A stretch of DNA of 64,000 nucleotides from Eucommia ulmoides (taxonomy: Eukaryota > Streptophyta > Magnoliopsida > Garryales > Eucommiaceae). The notes under the pieces are model-generated. The model worked only from the letters and a program-made list of their open reading frames with translations, did no database searches and was not told where the DNA came from. The stretch's first letter is position 1. Each line of letters begins with the position of its first letter. Position numbers and translations under genes: made by a program. Below, one piece after another: positions 12,550 to 24,807 of the stretch. The stretch covers positions 33,460,474-33,524,473 of the forward strand of contig CM028325.1 of the NCBI GenBank assembly GCA_016647705.1, in the 5' to 3' direction.

Positions 12550-12915
12550 TCGCCACACTGCAATGCAATGCAGCGACTACCTCGGCCTCGGGAACAGGCC
12601 AAATTTTTGGCCTATTCCCGAAAAAAAAAATTATATTTATTTGTACCTGGGGATCAGATTCCCGGGTACTATTTATACCCGGGGATTTGATTCCCCTGTG
12701 GTGAAAAAAAAAATTAAAATTAAAATAAAAATTTGTACCTGGGGATCTGATCCCTGGATATACGGCTAGCTTTTTTATATACCCAAGGTTCAGAACCCTA
12801 GGTTTAAATATCCAGGGTTTGGAATCCCGGATAACTTTAGAACCGTAAATAAGTTTTAAACTACTATTTTTCAGTATTTGTTTAATTAAAAATATAATAA
12901 TATTGTAAACAACTC
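12550..12915 (-). repeat. MULE terminal inverted repeat, 5' end
   Basis: Read inward from 12915 it begins GAGTTGTTTACAATATTATT. It matches the end at 50158-50428, including the shared blocks around GGGAACAGGCC and CCCGGATAACTTT. This copy is longer because a GTACCTGGGGATC block is repeated. It is the outer boundary of the MULE on this side. Confidence 0.85.
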
Positions 12916-12925
12916 ATAATGGAAT
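12916..12925. other. MULE target-site duplication, copy 1
   Basis: ATAATGGAAT is the exact reverse complement of ATTCCATTAT at 50429-50438. Eight to eleven bp duplications are normal for MULEs. The opposite orientation of the two copies is the sign of the later inversion. Confidence 0.88.
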
Positions 12926-13082
12926 TCAACTGCAATTTGCCATAATCAATCATTGTGACTTGAAGAATTTGTTGGACGTTCATTTAAATCCGTACTGGGT
13001 GCCCCGTCTGATCCAAGCACAGGCTACACAGCCTACCGGTCTCATTGCTTGACGAGAGGAACGAGACATGTTTTAACTGAAA

Positions 13083-14306
13083 ATGGCTTCAAGGCAATTC
13101 TCCCGCCTTCCCTTCCTTTCCTCTCTCTTCAGAATTGCATTGAGACCGCCGATTCCTCCCTTCAGATTACCACCGCCGCTGTCTAATTCTTCTGTGATCA
13201 TTCCTCGATACCCACTCGATAGCTTGCATTTCCTCATGCTAACAGGTTCGTTCCTACCCTCTCAATCGCTTACTTCATCGTTTCCCCACTTCATTTCACT
13301 TTTTTCTTCGTGATTTTTCATCTTTTTTCGCTTCTACAACACAATTTTTCCGTGAAATTTTCAACATTTTGTTATAATTTACCACACAGTATGGTTCATT
13401 GTCCGTGTAGATCCTGAACTAAGCCTGTGTTTAATTCAAATGGGTGAATGCCCGCAACGTGTTTGTCGAAATTCCCAACAGAAGACACGACTTATTTTCT
13501 TTTGACACATTGCAGCAACACGATCATACGCTCGTGGCGGACGTTCAAACTATGATCTGTTTGGCAATGGAAGACCAGGAGACAAGGAATTCAGGGAAGC
13601 CTGGAAGAAGCAGATGGACGAAGACAGCTCTCTCTGGACTGGTAGTGAAGATGAAAGTGATACTGACAAAGGCCGAACCCGACTCAAAGAAGAGATCAGA
13701 AAAGTGAAGCAGCAGGCAAAAGAACACTCCAATCGAATTGACGCTGACGATAGTGATGAATTGATGAGTATTTGGTCTGACAGTGATGAAGAAAAAACAC
13801 TCTGGACTGGCGATGAAGGTGATGACGATAATGATATTCCAACTGAACCATACCCGAATGAAAAAAGTGATGAATATATTGATAAATTGTTCGAATTCGA
13901 TGAGAAACCCAAGTACAGAACCATCTCGGAGCTCTTAAAATCCGAGCAAGAGCCCGAAGAGTTATCTCCGGGGAAGCAAGCCAGAAAACTTGCAGTCGAA
14001 AATGCCCTGAAAAAATTGAAAAAAGGGCCAGACGGGCGTTACACCAATGTGTGGGAGGTCATGAGTGGTTTGGACATTCTCATTGGGGCATTTGAAAATA
14101 TAGTTTCGGGACCTGAGTATGCTGAGCTCAGACAAGGAGGACCTAAAAAATTAAATATCGAATTTTTCAAGGATGTACAAGCTAAAATGAGGGATCCAAA
14201 CTACAAGTTCTCACCCGAGTTGAAGTTGAAGCCAAAAAGCAGGCTTGTGCCGAGAAAGAAATGGCAAAAGGCACAGTCTAGACGAAGGAAAGCGCAGAAG
14301 CGCTGA
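13083..14306 (+). CDS. Conserved plant protein of unknown function, probably organelle-targeted (2 exons, 317 aa)
   Basis: Exons are 13083-13245 and 13516-14306; the GT/AG intron splits one codon. The N-terminus (MASRQFSRLPFLSSLFRIAL) is rich in R and S and lacks acidic residues, as in a mitochondrial or plastid transit peptide. The mature part has NYDLFGNGRPGDKEFREAWK, then a long acidic stretch with repeated LWTG and DSDE motifs, a conserved-looking segment PDGRYTNVWEVMSGLDILIG, and a very basic C-terminus. I do not recognise a catalytic fold. The layout resembles organellar RNA- or ribosome-associated proteins, which is only a guess. The MULE end lies 157 bp upstream of the ATG, so the promoter is either short or partly displaced. 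Confidence 0.85.
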
Positions 14307-15189
14307 AAATGGACCACTTTTCATCCCCATGATATGTAAACAAGTATGGTCTATACTCTATACTTCAGCTCTTTGAAGCATGTTTCGCTTGTATAAAATT
14401 CTAAATCTTTTTGCCCCTGATTAGCTAGAAAGTTGCATGCGCTAGTTTATTTAAACAGATAATCCCTGCCTGCAAGAATTGTTTGTTGACGTCGTTTTGT
14501 TTGCTGATGCTATTAGTTTTAGTAATTAATAGAAACACCCATGATCATGCTATGTGCGCGCGTGCGCATACGTGGATATAGTGTATTGATCTTGTAGGTT
14601 GATCATTAGACCTCCATATCCATGGGTTGCGTATACATGCGTCTATATATCCAGCAAATATGGATTCCAATGATCAAGATTAAGTGACACATATATTGAA
14701 TTTTCTTTTTTGTGAGACTTTTGAAAGTTGCCATGGCTCACAAGAATCTTATTCTGTTACCACAACCTTCTAAAGTATTGTTTTCGTTTTGGATCTCATC
14801 TCTTATATTTATGCTGATTTGACCTTCCCAAAGCCCTCCCTGCCTTGGCTTTAAGCAGGGAATGATATACACTTTAGACTTTTAAGATCACAAATTAGCG
14901 TACATTTTGACCCTTACCACTAAATACACCCTCTCTCTCTCCCCCCTTACCTATGCTATACTTTGGTACAAGAATCTAAAAACTCTTTGACCGCATTCAA
15001 AAAATCCAAATTAATTCCCTTAGGTTGCGTTTGAATTCATTGTTCGAAATGAATGATTTACAATTGAAAACTATAACTTGAACTCAATATCTATATTAAT
15101 ATATGAATATTAACAAATTAAAAACATACATTTATGAGTCCAAAAGAAGGGGTTGAAGAGACTTGGCAAAAAAAAAAATATTTGAAATT
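14307..15189. other. Intergenic region; no gene seen
   Basis: It holds the likely 3' UTR of the preceding gene and then AT-rich DNA. A GCGCGCGTGCGC stretch near 14556 and a CT run near 14933 are the only low-complexity features. Confidence 0.5.
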
Positions 15190-16031
15190 TGTTGGTGTCG
15201 AAAACTAGCTAACAGCAGCAATTGGTCTGGTCAGAATCCACGTGGAGTTTTTTGCTGAATTGGCATCTTCTTGGTGCACGGTGTTTGTTGTCCTATGAAC
15301 GGTCTCGGTCAATGTATATAGAGTCCAAGCAAGTACCTGCACAAAGACCTATCGAGGTGTGCCCAACGAAGTTCTTCCAATGTGAGAGTAAGAGCTCGGG
15401 GAGAAATGAAGTTCAAGTATGTTAAGCAAGAACTTTTCGCGTACCTAGTGCACACTAATTGTCCCTCTATTTATAGGAGAGGGGCCAGATTAGTCCCTTG
15501 AAATTAGGGCCCTGAGCTCAGTTAATTAGTGTAATCCGGTGCGTGGTTAATGAGGAGGTGCATGACATGGTTTAAGCCACTGGTCGTTGCATGTCGGCCC
15601 ACTAGAAGGAGCCTATAGGTTGGCCCAAATGAACAGAAGACAAAGCCCAACCCATGGAGGTGCAAGAGCCTACTTGGTGGTCTGGAGGGTTTTCAGTGGC
15701 CGATGGTCTGAGGTAGGACCGGAGCCCGTCGTGGTAGACTCCTCAGCTCTGGTCGTTGGGCAATGGTTGACACTTGGGAGGTCGGCGGCGCACTAGCTCT
15801 GGTTGCCAGACGGTGGTCATTACTGATGAGGTCAGCGATATCTTAACTCTGGTCGCTGGGTAGTAGTCGTCATGGGACAAGTGCCCTCTGGCCTCCGCTC
15901 TGTGAATAGGTCCAATCAGCGTGCGTGGTGAATACTGGCTAGTCAAACGGTCTCCTCGGGGCTCTTTTCTTGCCATGTGTGAGGCCATGAGTGGTCCGTT
16001 GTGGCCAGTAGAAATATCCCTCATCAAAATC
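15185..16031 (-). mobile_element. Solo LTR of a Tat-like Ty3/gypsy element (15190-16026)
   Basis: On the minus strand it begins TGATGAGGGATATTTCTAC and ends CGACACCAACA. These ends resemble those of the Tat LTR at 29367-30149. A TATAAATAGAGG box lies near 15470 on the minus strand. The flanks are AAATT (15185-15189) and AAATC (16027-16031), a 4 of 5 match for a target duplication. No internal region is present, so it is a solo LTR made by LTR-LTR recombination. Confidence 0.75.
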
Positions 16032-16354
16032 CACCCTTCTTGGATGTTGTAATTGTTATTTCCTTTCAATTTTGCTTTTAAAGGTCTCATTGATACTATT
16101 TACCTTGATAACAAACATTTTCTTGTCAAATGAAAACACTTAAATCCCTTGATTTCAAATTCATTCATCTAAATTAGGGTTTCCAACTCGTAGTTAAGAC
16201 TTCCAAATGGTACGCCCAACAAATACTTAGTAACAAATACAACAGAATGTTATTTGTAATAATTTTCCTCATCTAGGTTGAAATGGACTCATTCAACAAT
16301 GAAGTTCCAGGATCCCGAAAACATGAAAAATAAAATAAAATTATTCTTTTAAAA
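16032..16354 (-). other. HIPP downstream region
   Basis: Probably the 3' UTR and downstream DNA of the HIPP gene. No other feature seen. Confidence 0.4.
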
Positions 16355-19274
16355 TTACATAACGGAGCAAGCATTAGGGTTATCTTCACTGAAAAGATAG
16401 GCAATTCTCTCCTCTGTTGCATTGGTGGCAGGACCGGTCTGTCCTATGTTTTTGACATAACCGGCTGGTGCCCTCTTGTCGTAGGCTTGAGACACATAGG
16501 GATTAGAAATCATATTGTGTGGAACATAAGGCCAGAATTCAGCTCTTTTTCCTGTGTTCTTTACTCTCTTTAAGACTTTGTTTGGATCGACGTATCCACT
16601 TATTGTCACCCGGCTTTGCTTTCGGTTAACTTCCACATTTTTCACACCTAGAACAAAACTTCAAATTCAACCGTCAGTCTGCAATAATATGGAGAAAATA
16701 TCACTAATCATTTTTTCTCATTGTTTTTTTTTTAAAAAATAGTCAGTATTAAGATATTAGCCTTTAGGTTAATATTATCTATAATGAATCTATTTAGTTG
16801 ATATCAACTAATGTTGAATTTATATATGATATTATATCCTTTTTGCTGATTATGAAGTATTAAAGAGAGGAAAGAAGAAGAAAAAAAGCATGTGTTGGAA
16901 AAAAGAAGAAAGAAAGCATATGTGTTTCTAGGAAAAATGAATAGTATTTTCTGCATGAACAGTTGGGTTGTAAAGTACATCCATCCGTATCAAGGAACTA
17001 GTTACTGTTAAAGATACTTGCATTGATTTGTAAACTTTATTTTGAGAATAAATGTGTCTTTTTCACACAAAGCAACATTCTTTTGTCTTCACACGGAAAT
17101 CTTCCAAGACTATATATATATATATTTTTATATATAAGAGCGTATAACATGTGCTTAAAGACAAATTATAAAAAATAATCAATTTTTTTAGAAAAATCAT
17201 AAGTTAATATTTTAACAATGATTTAAAAACTGTATTTTAAAATTTAACCCTAATTTTAAGAAAATTGTAATTTAAAATTTAGCAGTGATTTAAAAATTAG
17301 ACCAGATTGACCGGTTCAACTTGTTGAATCCTCGATCAATTCTAGACACAAACTGGTTTACTCCAAAAATTCCTTTATATATACACAAAAAAAAAAAACA
17401 AAAAAAACACTTATTCATTTTGCATTCAATCTATGTGGGATATAACATTTGCAAGATTTATTCTCTCTCTTTTATATTTTGAAAATTTGTATTGAAATAT
17501 ATTTTTAAAATATGTCTTTCCAATTTTAAAAAAAATCGCAAGTTACCTAGCGGTCCTTTAAAAACTGTACCATAAAAAATAACCCTAATTTTAAGAAAAT
17601 TGTAAGTTAATATTTAGAAGTGATTTAAAAACCGGACCAGACTAGTCGGTTCAACCTGTGAAACCGTCGACTAGTTCCAAGAACAAACCTGTTAACCCAG
17701 AAGCATTCAATTTTTCTAAAACCGAAAAACCTAGTGATTGAGTCAAGTAAACCATTAAACTTGAACGACTTGTTTACGAAACTGGCATTAAAGTTGAACT
17801 GAGGGACAAAATCAGAGCTAGGGGTACAGTTAGATGCTTATGCCCTTGAGCACGTGATTCTATAAGTTTAAGCATTACCTTGAAATTGCTTTATATGAGA
17901 TTCGTTTTATTTTTTGCATTTTTTCGATGTGGGATAAACATTTGCAAAACGTATCCATGATTAATGTATTTGGATTAATTATAGGATATCCAAAATTAAT
18001 GTATTGAATTAAAATTAGTGTATTTAGGCTTGAGATATATACTAGTCTATTCTATCAACCTCACATATTTTATATTTGAGACATTTTTTTACCATTGGAT
18101 AGTTGAAGAAATTTTCAATCGTTATTCTAGATTTTGTTGAGAAAGTAAATAACAAACTTTCATCAAAATGTATTTTATGAACTAACTATAGGATATTCAA
18201 GACATTTGTATTAAATTAAAACTAGTGTGTTTAGGCATGGGGTATATAGTAGTATATCTATTCTATAAATCATGACATATTTCATATTTTAGATATTTCC
18301 AATCGTTGGATTAATTTTAAATTCCCAAGATTGAGATCAAACAAAATTTTAAATTCTTATAATCTTATATCATATAATATTTCTAACAAACTAGCAATTT
18401 ATCTCAAAATATCTCACACAATAATTTACACTCTCACTGATAAGACGGTTAAATAAGATTATGTTTTGTACCTTTTAAGTTTTACATTTATAATGATCAC
18501 TTCCTTTATTATTTACTATTTTTTTACAGTTTTAAATTAGAAAATTAATATAGTACCTATAGGCACAGCCCTAGTATACACTAGATTTTTTACACATAGA
18601 ACCCCTGAAATTTGACTATTATCTCACTTTGGTCCCTATAGTTTCAATTTGAACATATAACACCCTAAAATTTCCTGATATCCCCATTCAATCCAAATCA
18701 TTAAACCCGTTACAATTTTTTACTGGAAAGGTCACTTGCCATGCACCTAATTTTAAGGGGTTTAATATGCACTTTCAGTCTTCTCCCTTTTTCCAACCCC
18801 ATCCACAATTTTTTGCAACCTCCTCACCCCACCCGAAATACACATACATATATGTTTATTCCTGAGTGTTTGGGTCAAGAAGAGAATGGGAGAAAGGAAA
18901 AGGTTAAAGATATCCAAAAAGCCCCTTAAAAACAATCAAGTGTGCTGGGCGTAATTGTTTAATTTCCACAATTATAAGGCGGATAATGATTTGGACAAAA
19001 GTGAGATGCGTTGTGTTCAAATTAAAACCACAAGTACCAAAGTGAAATAGTAGTAAACTTCAAGGGTACAAAGTGTAAAAAATCCTGGATCAGGAAGATA
19101 TGGAAATAAATGGAAGTATGTATATTAAACCTCTGATGGATTTAATGGCATTCTTGACTCTTCTTTCGCAGCCATCACAGTCCATTTTTACTTTAATCTC
19201 CACTGTCTGTGAGAAGGAAAAAGAAGACAGCCAAATGAAAAACAGGGTTCATTTTTGAACAATGACATTGTGAG

Positions 19275-19334
<60 letters not shown>

Positions 19335-19418
19335 GCTTGGAGCTACCTGCATTGTTCTTTGTTTACTTCTACTGCTGGGGACAGCGCAAAGGTTGGAGAG
19401 ATAGTCAAGAGCACCCAT
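16355..19418 (-). CDS. HIPP: Heavy-metal-associated isoprenylated plant protein (HIPP), 3 exons, 146 aa
   Basis: Exons on the minus strand are 19418-19347, 19206-19131 and 16647-16355; splice sites are GT/AG and phases join cleanly. The protein starts MGALDYLSNLCAV, as HIPPs of the HIPP20-27 type do. The HMA domain (about residues 25-90) has the metal-binding MDCDGC loop at residues 32-37. A conserved EFWPYVPHN segment follows. It ends in the CaaX box CSVM, so farnesylation is expected. HMA proteins bind soft metals such as Cd, Cu or Zn; the ligand here is not known. Intron 2 is 2.5 kb and holds a MITE; intron 1 holds a TA/GA microsatellite. Confidence 0.95.
17190..17695. repeat. Diverged direct duplication in HIPP intron 2
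   Basis: Two copies (about 17190-17350 and 17525-17690) share AACCCTAATTTTAAGAAAATT, GTGATTTAAAAA and a GACCAGACT...CGGTTCAAC end. The rest of intron 2 (16648-18583) is AT-rich with no gene. The CCGG-type GGACCAGA ending is common in plant repeats, but the family is not clear. Confidence 0.55.
18584..19087. mobile_element. Non-autonomous element with long inverted repeats, in HIPP intron 2
   Basis: The left end GATTTTTTACACATAGAACC and the right-end complement GGATTTTTTACACTTTGTAC continue as imperfect inverted repeats for about 75 bp, with shared TTTCACTTTGGT blocks. It has no coding capacity. A relative lies at 32437-32914. A clear target duplication was not found. Confidence 0.65.
19275..19333. 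repeat. Compound (TA)n(GA)n microsatellite in HIPP intron 1
   Basis: An uninterrupted TA run changes to an AG run immediately downstream of exon 1 of HIPP. It is likely to be length-variable. Confidence 0.9.
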
Positions 19419-19483
19419 TTTTGCTCTCTTTCACAGAAAACAGATCAGTACATGCCCTCTCTCACACACAGACACAAACTCTA

Positions 19484-19543
19484 GGTGAGAGAGAGAGAGA
19501 GAGATCAATGGGTTACAATGTAATGAGGTTGGCTATATTTATA
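19484..19543 (-). promoter_or_regulatory. HIPP core promoter and CT-rich leader
   Basis: On the minus strand TATAAATATAGCC (19543-19531) is a good TATA box about 115 bp before the ATG. It is followed by a CT repeat (19504-19486). TATA plus a Y-patch/CT element is a normal plant core promoter. Confidence 0.65.
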
Positions 19544-20259
19544 AGGTGTTTGCGAGACTTTAAGAAAAGAGAAAAGAAGGTGACAACAAGCTGTGCATGT
19601 CTAGAAACAGTGTGTAATCTTTAGGACGCGTTTGGTTGGGTGGATAAATATGAAAAAGTGTGTTTAATTGGGTGAAAAAATAATTTTTCTTTTCATTTTT
19701 TATTCTTTGAACCAAACATAGTCTGAGAGAGAAGGAGAGGGGGAAGAGGGCCACGCTAATGTGTCTTGAAAGGCGATGCTTTGGGATCTCGAGATTTATT
19801 AATTTAGGTATTAATAAATTTTTAATGAGGCAAAAGAAAGGGTGTAAAAAGTGCTTTAGCGTTTGGTGCTTTTATTTGGGTTCGATGGTGGTGGCCTTCG
19901 CTTTGGCTTTTCCACTCTACAAAATGGCCAACAATAATGGCGTCAAATTCAATCTTGAAGGGGGGTTGGATTCTATTTTTCTATCCTACCCTTTGAACGT
20001 CAACTGTTTTTTTCCTTCTCTCTCCCCGATTTTGTTTCACCCCAATCATTGGTGTATTTGTTTTCTTATGCGTCATATAAAAATAATATAAATATTTTCT
20101 GTCAGAAAGTCCACTTCTTAGTTCTTACCAATCCTTTTTTCTTAGAAAAGCAGAAATAGTCTTTTAGCTAGCTTTTGTTTGTTTGGAAATAAACATTTTT
20201 TTTTTATGTTGTTGTCATTCTTTTATTTCTATTCCAAATTTTATGGGAATAAAAGTACT
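19544..20259. other. HIPP upstream region; short MITE-like sequence
   Basis: About 19622-19735 has ends GGACGCGTTTGGTTGGG and GAACCAAACATAGTC, suggesting a small MITE. The rest (19740-20259) has no supported gene. Confidence 0.4.
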
Positions 20260-20298
20260 GGTATTTGGTTAGTGTTTCTGTTTTTATGTTTCTAATTC

Positions 20299-20371
20299 TA
20301 ATGTGGGAAAATTCTACCGCCAGCCGACCTCTAGTCACAGCCCGCCACACTAGCACGAGAAGAAAGCAGTG
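20299..20371 (+). repeat. Tat 5' LTR remnant
   Basis: It aligns with the first about 75 bp of the LTR at 29367 (shared AAAATTCTACCGCC and GTCACAGCCC). Similarity stops near 20371, where pol sequence begins. That marks the deletion junction. Confidence 0.8.
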
Positions 20372-20384
20372 TACAGATCCGGAG

Positions 20385-21327
20385 TACTACTCCAATAGAG
20401 TCCTCGTGGATGCGTGAGACAAGATACACTAGGTTCGAGAAACTCGTTTACGCCATATTGATCGCCTCTAGGAAGCTGAGACAATATTTCCAAGCGCACA
20501 CAATTATTGTGCTCACCGACTAGCCCCTAAGGCAAATCATACACTCTCCGAACATCCCGGGAAGGCTCATGAAGTGGAGCTCTGAGTTCGGCCAATTCCA
20601 CATTGAATACCGGTCAAGGACAACCATCAAAGGGAAAGTCCTCACCGACTTCATGGCTGAGTTCACCTTCCTAGATGACCAGCCTACAATGAACAACGAC
20701 CAGAGCAGTCCGACTAGATATGACTTGGGAACCCTCGTTGATCCGACTAACGGTCTGCGACCAGCAACTTGGAGCCTCTACATTGACGGGTCCTCCAATA
20801 AGAATGGCTGCAGGTCCGGAATGGTCCTTGTAGCTCTTGACAAATAGGAGGTGGAGTGTGTGCTGAGACTAGGGTTCTGAGCAACAAACAACTAGGTCGA
20901 GTATGAGGCACTCCTCGTTGGACTCTGCCTAGCAAGGGACTTCGATATGAAGACCCTCCTCATCTTTTGCGACTCTCAACTCATTGTCAATAAAATTAAT
21001 GGGGAGTACATAGCGAAGGATCCGAGCATGACAACCTACTTGGAGCAAGTCAAGTCACTTATGGATGGATTCGAAAAGTTCCAAGTTACCCAAATCTCTC
21101 GAGAAGAGAACAAGGATGCAGACACACTGACTAATCTGGCCTTCATCGTGGAGTGCACCCTGAAAAGGACCATCCTCGTCGAATACTTGGACGCTTCGAG
21201 CAAAGCGAGCTCTTATCAGGTGACTCAGATCTGCGAGCTCACCAACGAGTTAACCTGGACAGAGCCAATCCATCGATACTCGAAGGACGACACCCTCCCT
21301 GGGATCACACAGAGGTTAGGAGGATGA
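20385..21327 (+). pseudogene. Tat pol remnant: RT C-terminus and archaeal-type RNase H
   Basis: The RT connection segment (IIHSPNIPGRLMKWSSEFGQ, FHIEYRSRTTIKGKVLTDF) is followed by an RNase H with SLYIDGSSN, EYEALLVGL, FCDSQLIVNKINGEY and REENKDADTLTNLA, which supply the D-E-D-D catalytic residues. This second-type RNase H is a hallmark of the Tat lineage. Stops near 20526, 20848, 20880 and 20893 and a stop at 21325 break it. Confidence 0.85.
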
Positions 21328-21805
21328 GATATCGAGCAGTAAGATACTCCATCATTGATGGGATCCTCTATAAAAATCCTTCCTAAGGCCATATTCCAGG
21401 TGTTACTGTCTTAAGGAAGCTGAGTACGTGCTTAAGGAGATCCACAAAGGAGTGTGTGGTAACCACTCGAAGGTGAGATCTCTTGCGCACAATATTCTCC
21501 GACATGGATACTACTTGCCGAAAATGGCTGAGGATATGATAGAGTTTGTGAAGAAATGTGACATGTGTTAGAGATTCGCCCCACACCCTTATGCCCCACT
21601 GACCACTCTTGTGCCAATGACAAGTCCTTCGGCATTCGCATAGTGGGGAATTGACTTACTCAGGCCTTTTCCTTAGGGTACCAGGAAGATAATTTCTCTT
21701 CGTGGCCATCGACTATTTTATGAAATGGGTCGAGGCTGAGCCCTTAACACAGATCACGAAAAAGAAGATCCGTGACTTCGCATGGAAGAATGTAGTGTGC
21801 CATTT

Positions 21806-23100
21806 CAATATGTCACGACCCGTCCAGAACACCCGACATCCCAGGCTAGCGTGACGACATCATGACATCACCAAAAGCAACCAACCAACCATATATTACA
21901 CGACAATATGCATATATATCAATAAACCATAATCTATATGGAGCTATACATATTTCTGTTATGGGAGCACACTCGTTCCCCAAATATAATAACAGCAAAA
22001 TATAATACCATAAACCCCTCACAAGTTCGCCTCAGAAAGCTCATCTCAACCCTCCACACGACTCCATCGTAGAACTCTACCTAACGCCAGTAGGGACCGA
22101 CTCCTAACTGCTTCACCTGCGAATGTACTTCCTTCTTAATAAAAACAATTTTAATAATAAAACTCATTCTACAACATCTAAATGGATCAAGCGTAAGTTT
22201 ATAAATACTACATAGCTCGTAAAATCCTCAATATAAAAGCAGAGAAAATAAAGCGATATAATTAAGTTCCATTCAAATCCAACTAATATAAAAATCATAC
22301 TAATCACCACGATAATAAATATCAAATCAGCCAATATACGTAAAACACTACATCTCAAATACACTTTTTAAGCACACAACATAAAACACACACCTCAAAC
22401 ACACACACACTAGCCAACCCTAGTGATCGTTTTAACCTCACGATCGGGAGTTTGCAACGGTGCCGTACCATCCGTAGGATATGCCTTCCTACGAACACCC
22501 ATCACTCCACCGAAGCGGATAATCACTGCGTAGTATAAACGTCTAACATCACTTTGCCGAAGCAGATAAACATCACTCCGCCGAAGCGGATAAATACTAT
22601 GGCATCGTCAAATCAATACTATCACTCTACCGAAGCAGATAATCATCTATTTGCCAAAGCAGATAAATACTATAGTATCATGAAGTCAATAACATCGTCA
22701 AATTACGAATCAATAGCATCGTCTAATCAACAACATCTTCAAATTAATAACATCATCATCAAATCACAACGTAATGATATCGTCTAATCAACATCGTCAG
22801 ATCACACATCCATCTCTCTTTTCCAAAAACTGACTTTTTATCCAAAAATCATATTTCCCACTTTCTTTTAAAAGGAAACGTCTGATTTTACCAAAATCAC
22901 TTTTTCACTTCTTTTTTTTTTTTTTTGAAAACCATACATATTTAGAAAAATGGATATTTTCCACTCTTTTTTAAAACCACCAAAATTTCAGCAAAAAACC
23001 ATTTTCAACTTCCTTTCGAAACCAACACAATTCATCAAAAATCCATTTTCTCAACTCACCCAGAAACCTGCTTGATTCATATCATTTTGAAATCATTTAA

Positions 23101-23184
<84 letters not shown>

Positions 23185-24247
23185 TGGCAAGAAGACAGTA
23201 CACTCATCTCGTGATCCGCTCCCAAAAACTTTTACCGACTATACTCTAATATTACTCCGGTGCCTGCGAACCTATTAGTGACAGGGCCTAAATTAATATT
23301 TTAGGTAAAAATGACCCAATCATGCACATGCCAACCCTATGTTCTGTATTTTCTCATTCCCCACATTTATTATGTAAAATTATTATTTGGTAAATTTTCA
23401 TTTTGTTAAAAGTTAATGCATTCCCAAATTTATTATTCTCGCTATGAAATTTTCGATGCGTTAATTTAATTTTATAAACTAAAATAAATTCAACGAAAAA
23501 CGTTACTCGTTCTGAATCATTCACGGGTCGCGAGATGGATTTTGGATTCTATTGGGGTTCTTTCTATAATTTTTTTCTTTTCTTCTCCTCTTCTTCTTTA
23601 TTTCTTTTTTCCCGTTTCTGTTCTGTTTTGGTTTTCGTCGGCCGGCCACGCACTACACGTCGGCAATCACCCTCACACACCCAGCAGCAGTTCTGTCGGA
23701 CCAGAATGGAGACCCACACGCCCATAGCCAGCGCTCTCTCTCTCTCACTAACTCCCACTTACCGCCGGCCCATCACCCACACCCACTAATTATCACCCAA
23801 ACAATGTTGGCAAAGCAGAACACACATACGCATACCATCACAGCCGGCCGACGACTGACTACCCACACATCACCGAAGTCAAATAATCACATACAAAAAC
23901 ACCCACACACCTACCGAGCGAACAAAACCGACGAACACCCTACACGCACAACGTCGATTGTCAGAAAACACACAACACCGACGCTACACAAAACAAGAAA
24001 CGGAAAACACACCCACTCCGCCGAACGCCACCCCCAACGATCAACAACCGTCCGAACCCACTCACACCCATGCTCGTCGAATCTCACCACCCCCACGCCG
24101 ACCTCTGTCTCTCTCTCATCTGTTTCTTGTTCTTGGTTTACAGTCAACACACACATATACTCCACTCACCCAACCGGAGAGACGGCGACGACACCCCCAC
24201 CGGACCGACAATGACGCCCACCAACGACACAACAACGGCGATCGAAC

Positions 24248-24288
<41 letters not shown>

Positions 24289-24517
24289 CACCTCCACCGG
24301 AGCAACGGCTACGATCCGAAACTCACCACCGTCAAACCCCATCTCTCTCTATTTCCTGATTTCTTCTGGTCTCTTCTTTTTAGTTGTGGAAATGCAAAAC
24401 ATACATTTATATGCATGGATTTAGTGGGTTATCTTGATCCCTTGGCTTGACACGTTGATCCCCCTTTCTCTGTTTTCGGTGTTCTTGGTTTTGTGCTCCC
24501 ACGGTTTGTGTATGTGT

Positions 24518-24593
<76 letters not shown>

Positions 24594-24807
24594 CTTTTTG
24601 TCAAATTACTTTAATCTCCCCCCCCCCAAAATCTCTTTAAGTGATCATTTAAACCCATTTCAACATTTGATATATCTCAAATTTTTAAATTCGCCTCTTA
24701 AATTTTTAAATTGAGTAGTAAATGACATATTCTACCCCATTATTTTTTCAATGCTCTAAAATGCAACTAAAATTATATGTATACAAAAATTCGGGTCTTA
24801 CACAATA
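21806..24807. mobile_element. Solo LTR, Tekay/Del-like (21811-24802), nested in the integrase
   Basis: It begins TGTCACGACCC and ends GGGTCTTACA, and is flanked by perfect CAATA duplications (21806-21810 and 24803-24807). At 2992 bp with no retrotransposon proteins it fits the long LTRs of the Tekay/Del lineage. The lineage call rests only on length and terminal sequence. Orientation cannot be fixed. It contains (AT)n at 23105-23181, (AC)n at 24248-24288, (TA)n at 24520-24592 and a GC-rich CA-type block at 23640-24330. Confidence 0.78.
22496..22700. repeat. Short degenerate tandem repeats in the solo LTR
   Basis: About six units of 25-35 bp share CCGAAGCRGATAAW and ATCACT. They are followed by ATCGTCAAATCA repeats to about 22800. 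No CRISPR features. Confidence 0.7.

Larger units (their letters stand above)
3771..12915 (-). mobile_element. Mutator-like element (MULE), 5' half, interrupted by a hAT element
   Basis: Reading leftwards from 12915 it holds a long terminal inverted repeat, about 1.7 kb of AT-rich DNA, the N-terminal part of a MuDR-type transposase (10527 to 3771), and then the Athila insertion at 3770. A hAT transposon interrupts it at 5262-9984. The 3' half lies at 46053-50428 on the opposite strand. The outer end is flanked by a 10-bp target duplication shared with that other half. Confidence 0.88.

Noticed and set aside
13550..13924. Minus-strand open frame of 124 codons
   Set aside because: Antisense to the acidic coding exon of the 317-aa gene; the Ser-rich product is a shadow of D/E codons.
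19759..20091. Open frame of 110 codons with a hydrophobic segment
   Set aside because: No homologue recognised, no splice or promoter context, and it lies in AT-rich DNA upstream of HIPP.
22496..22800. Short regularly spaced repeats resembling a CRISPR array
   Set aside because: Units are degenerate, spacers are not unique, there are no cas genes, and the DNA is a plant LTR.
23535..24450. Several overlapping open frames rich in T, H, P and S
   Set aside because: Low-complexity CA-rich DNA inside a solo LTR; no conserved domain and competing frames on both strands.
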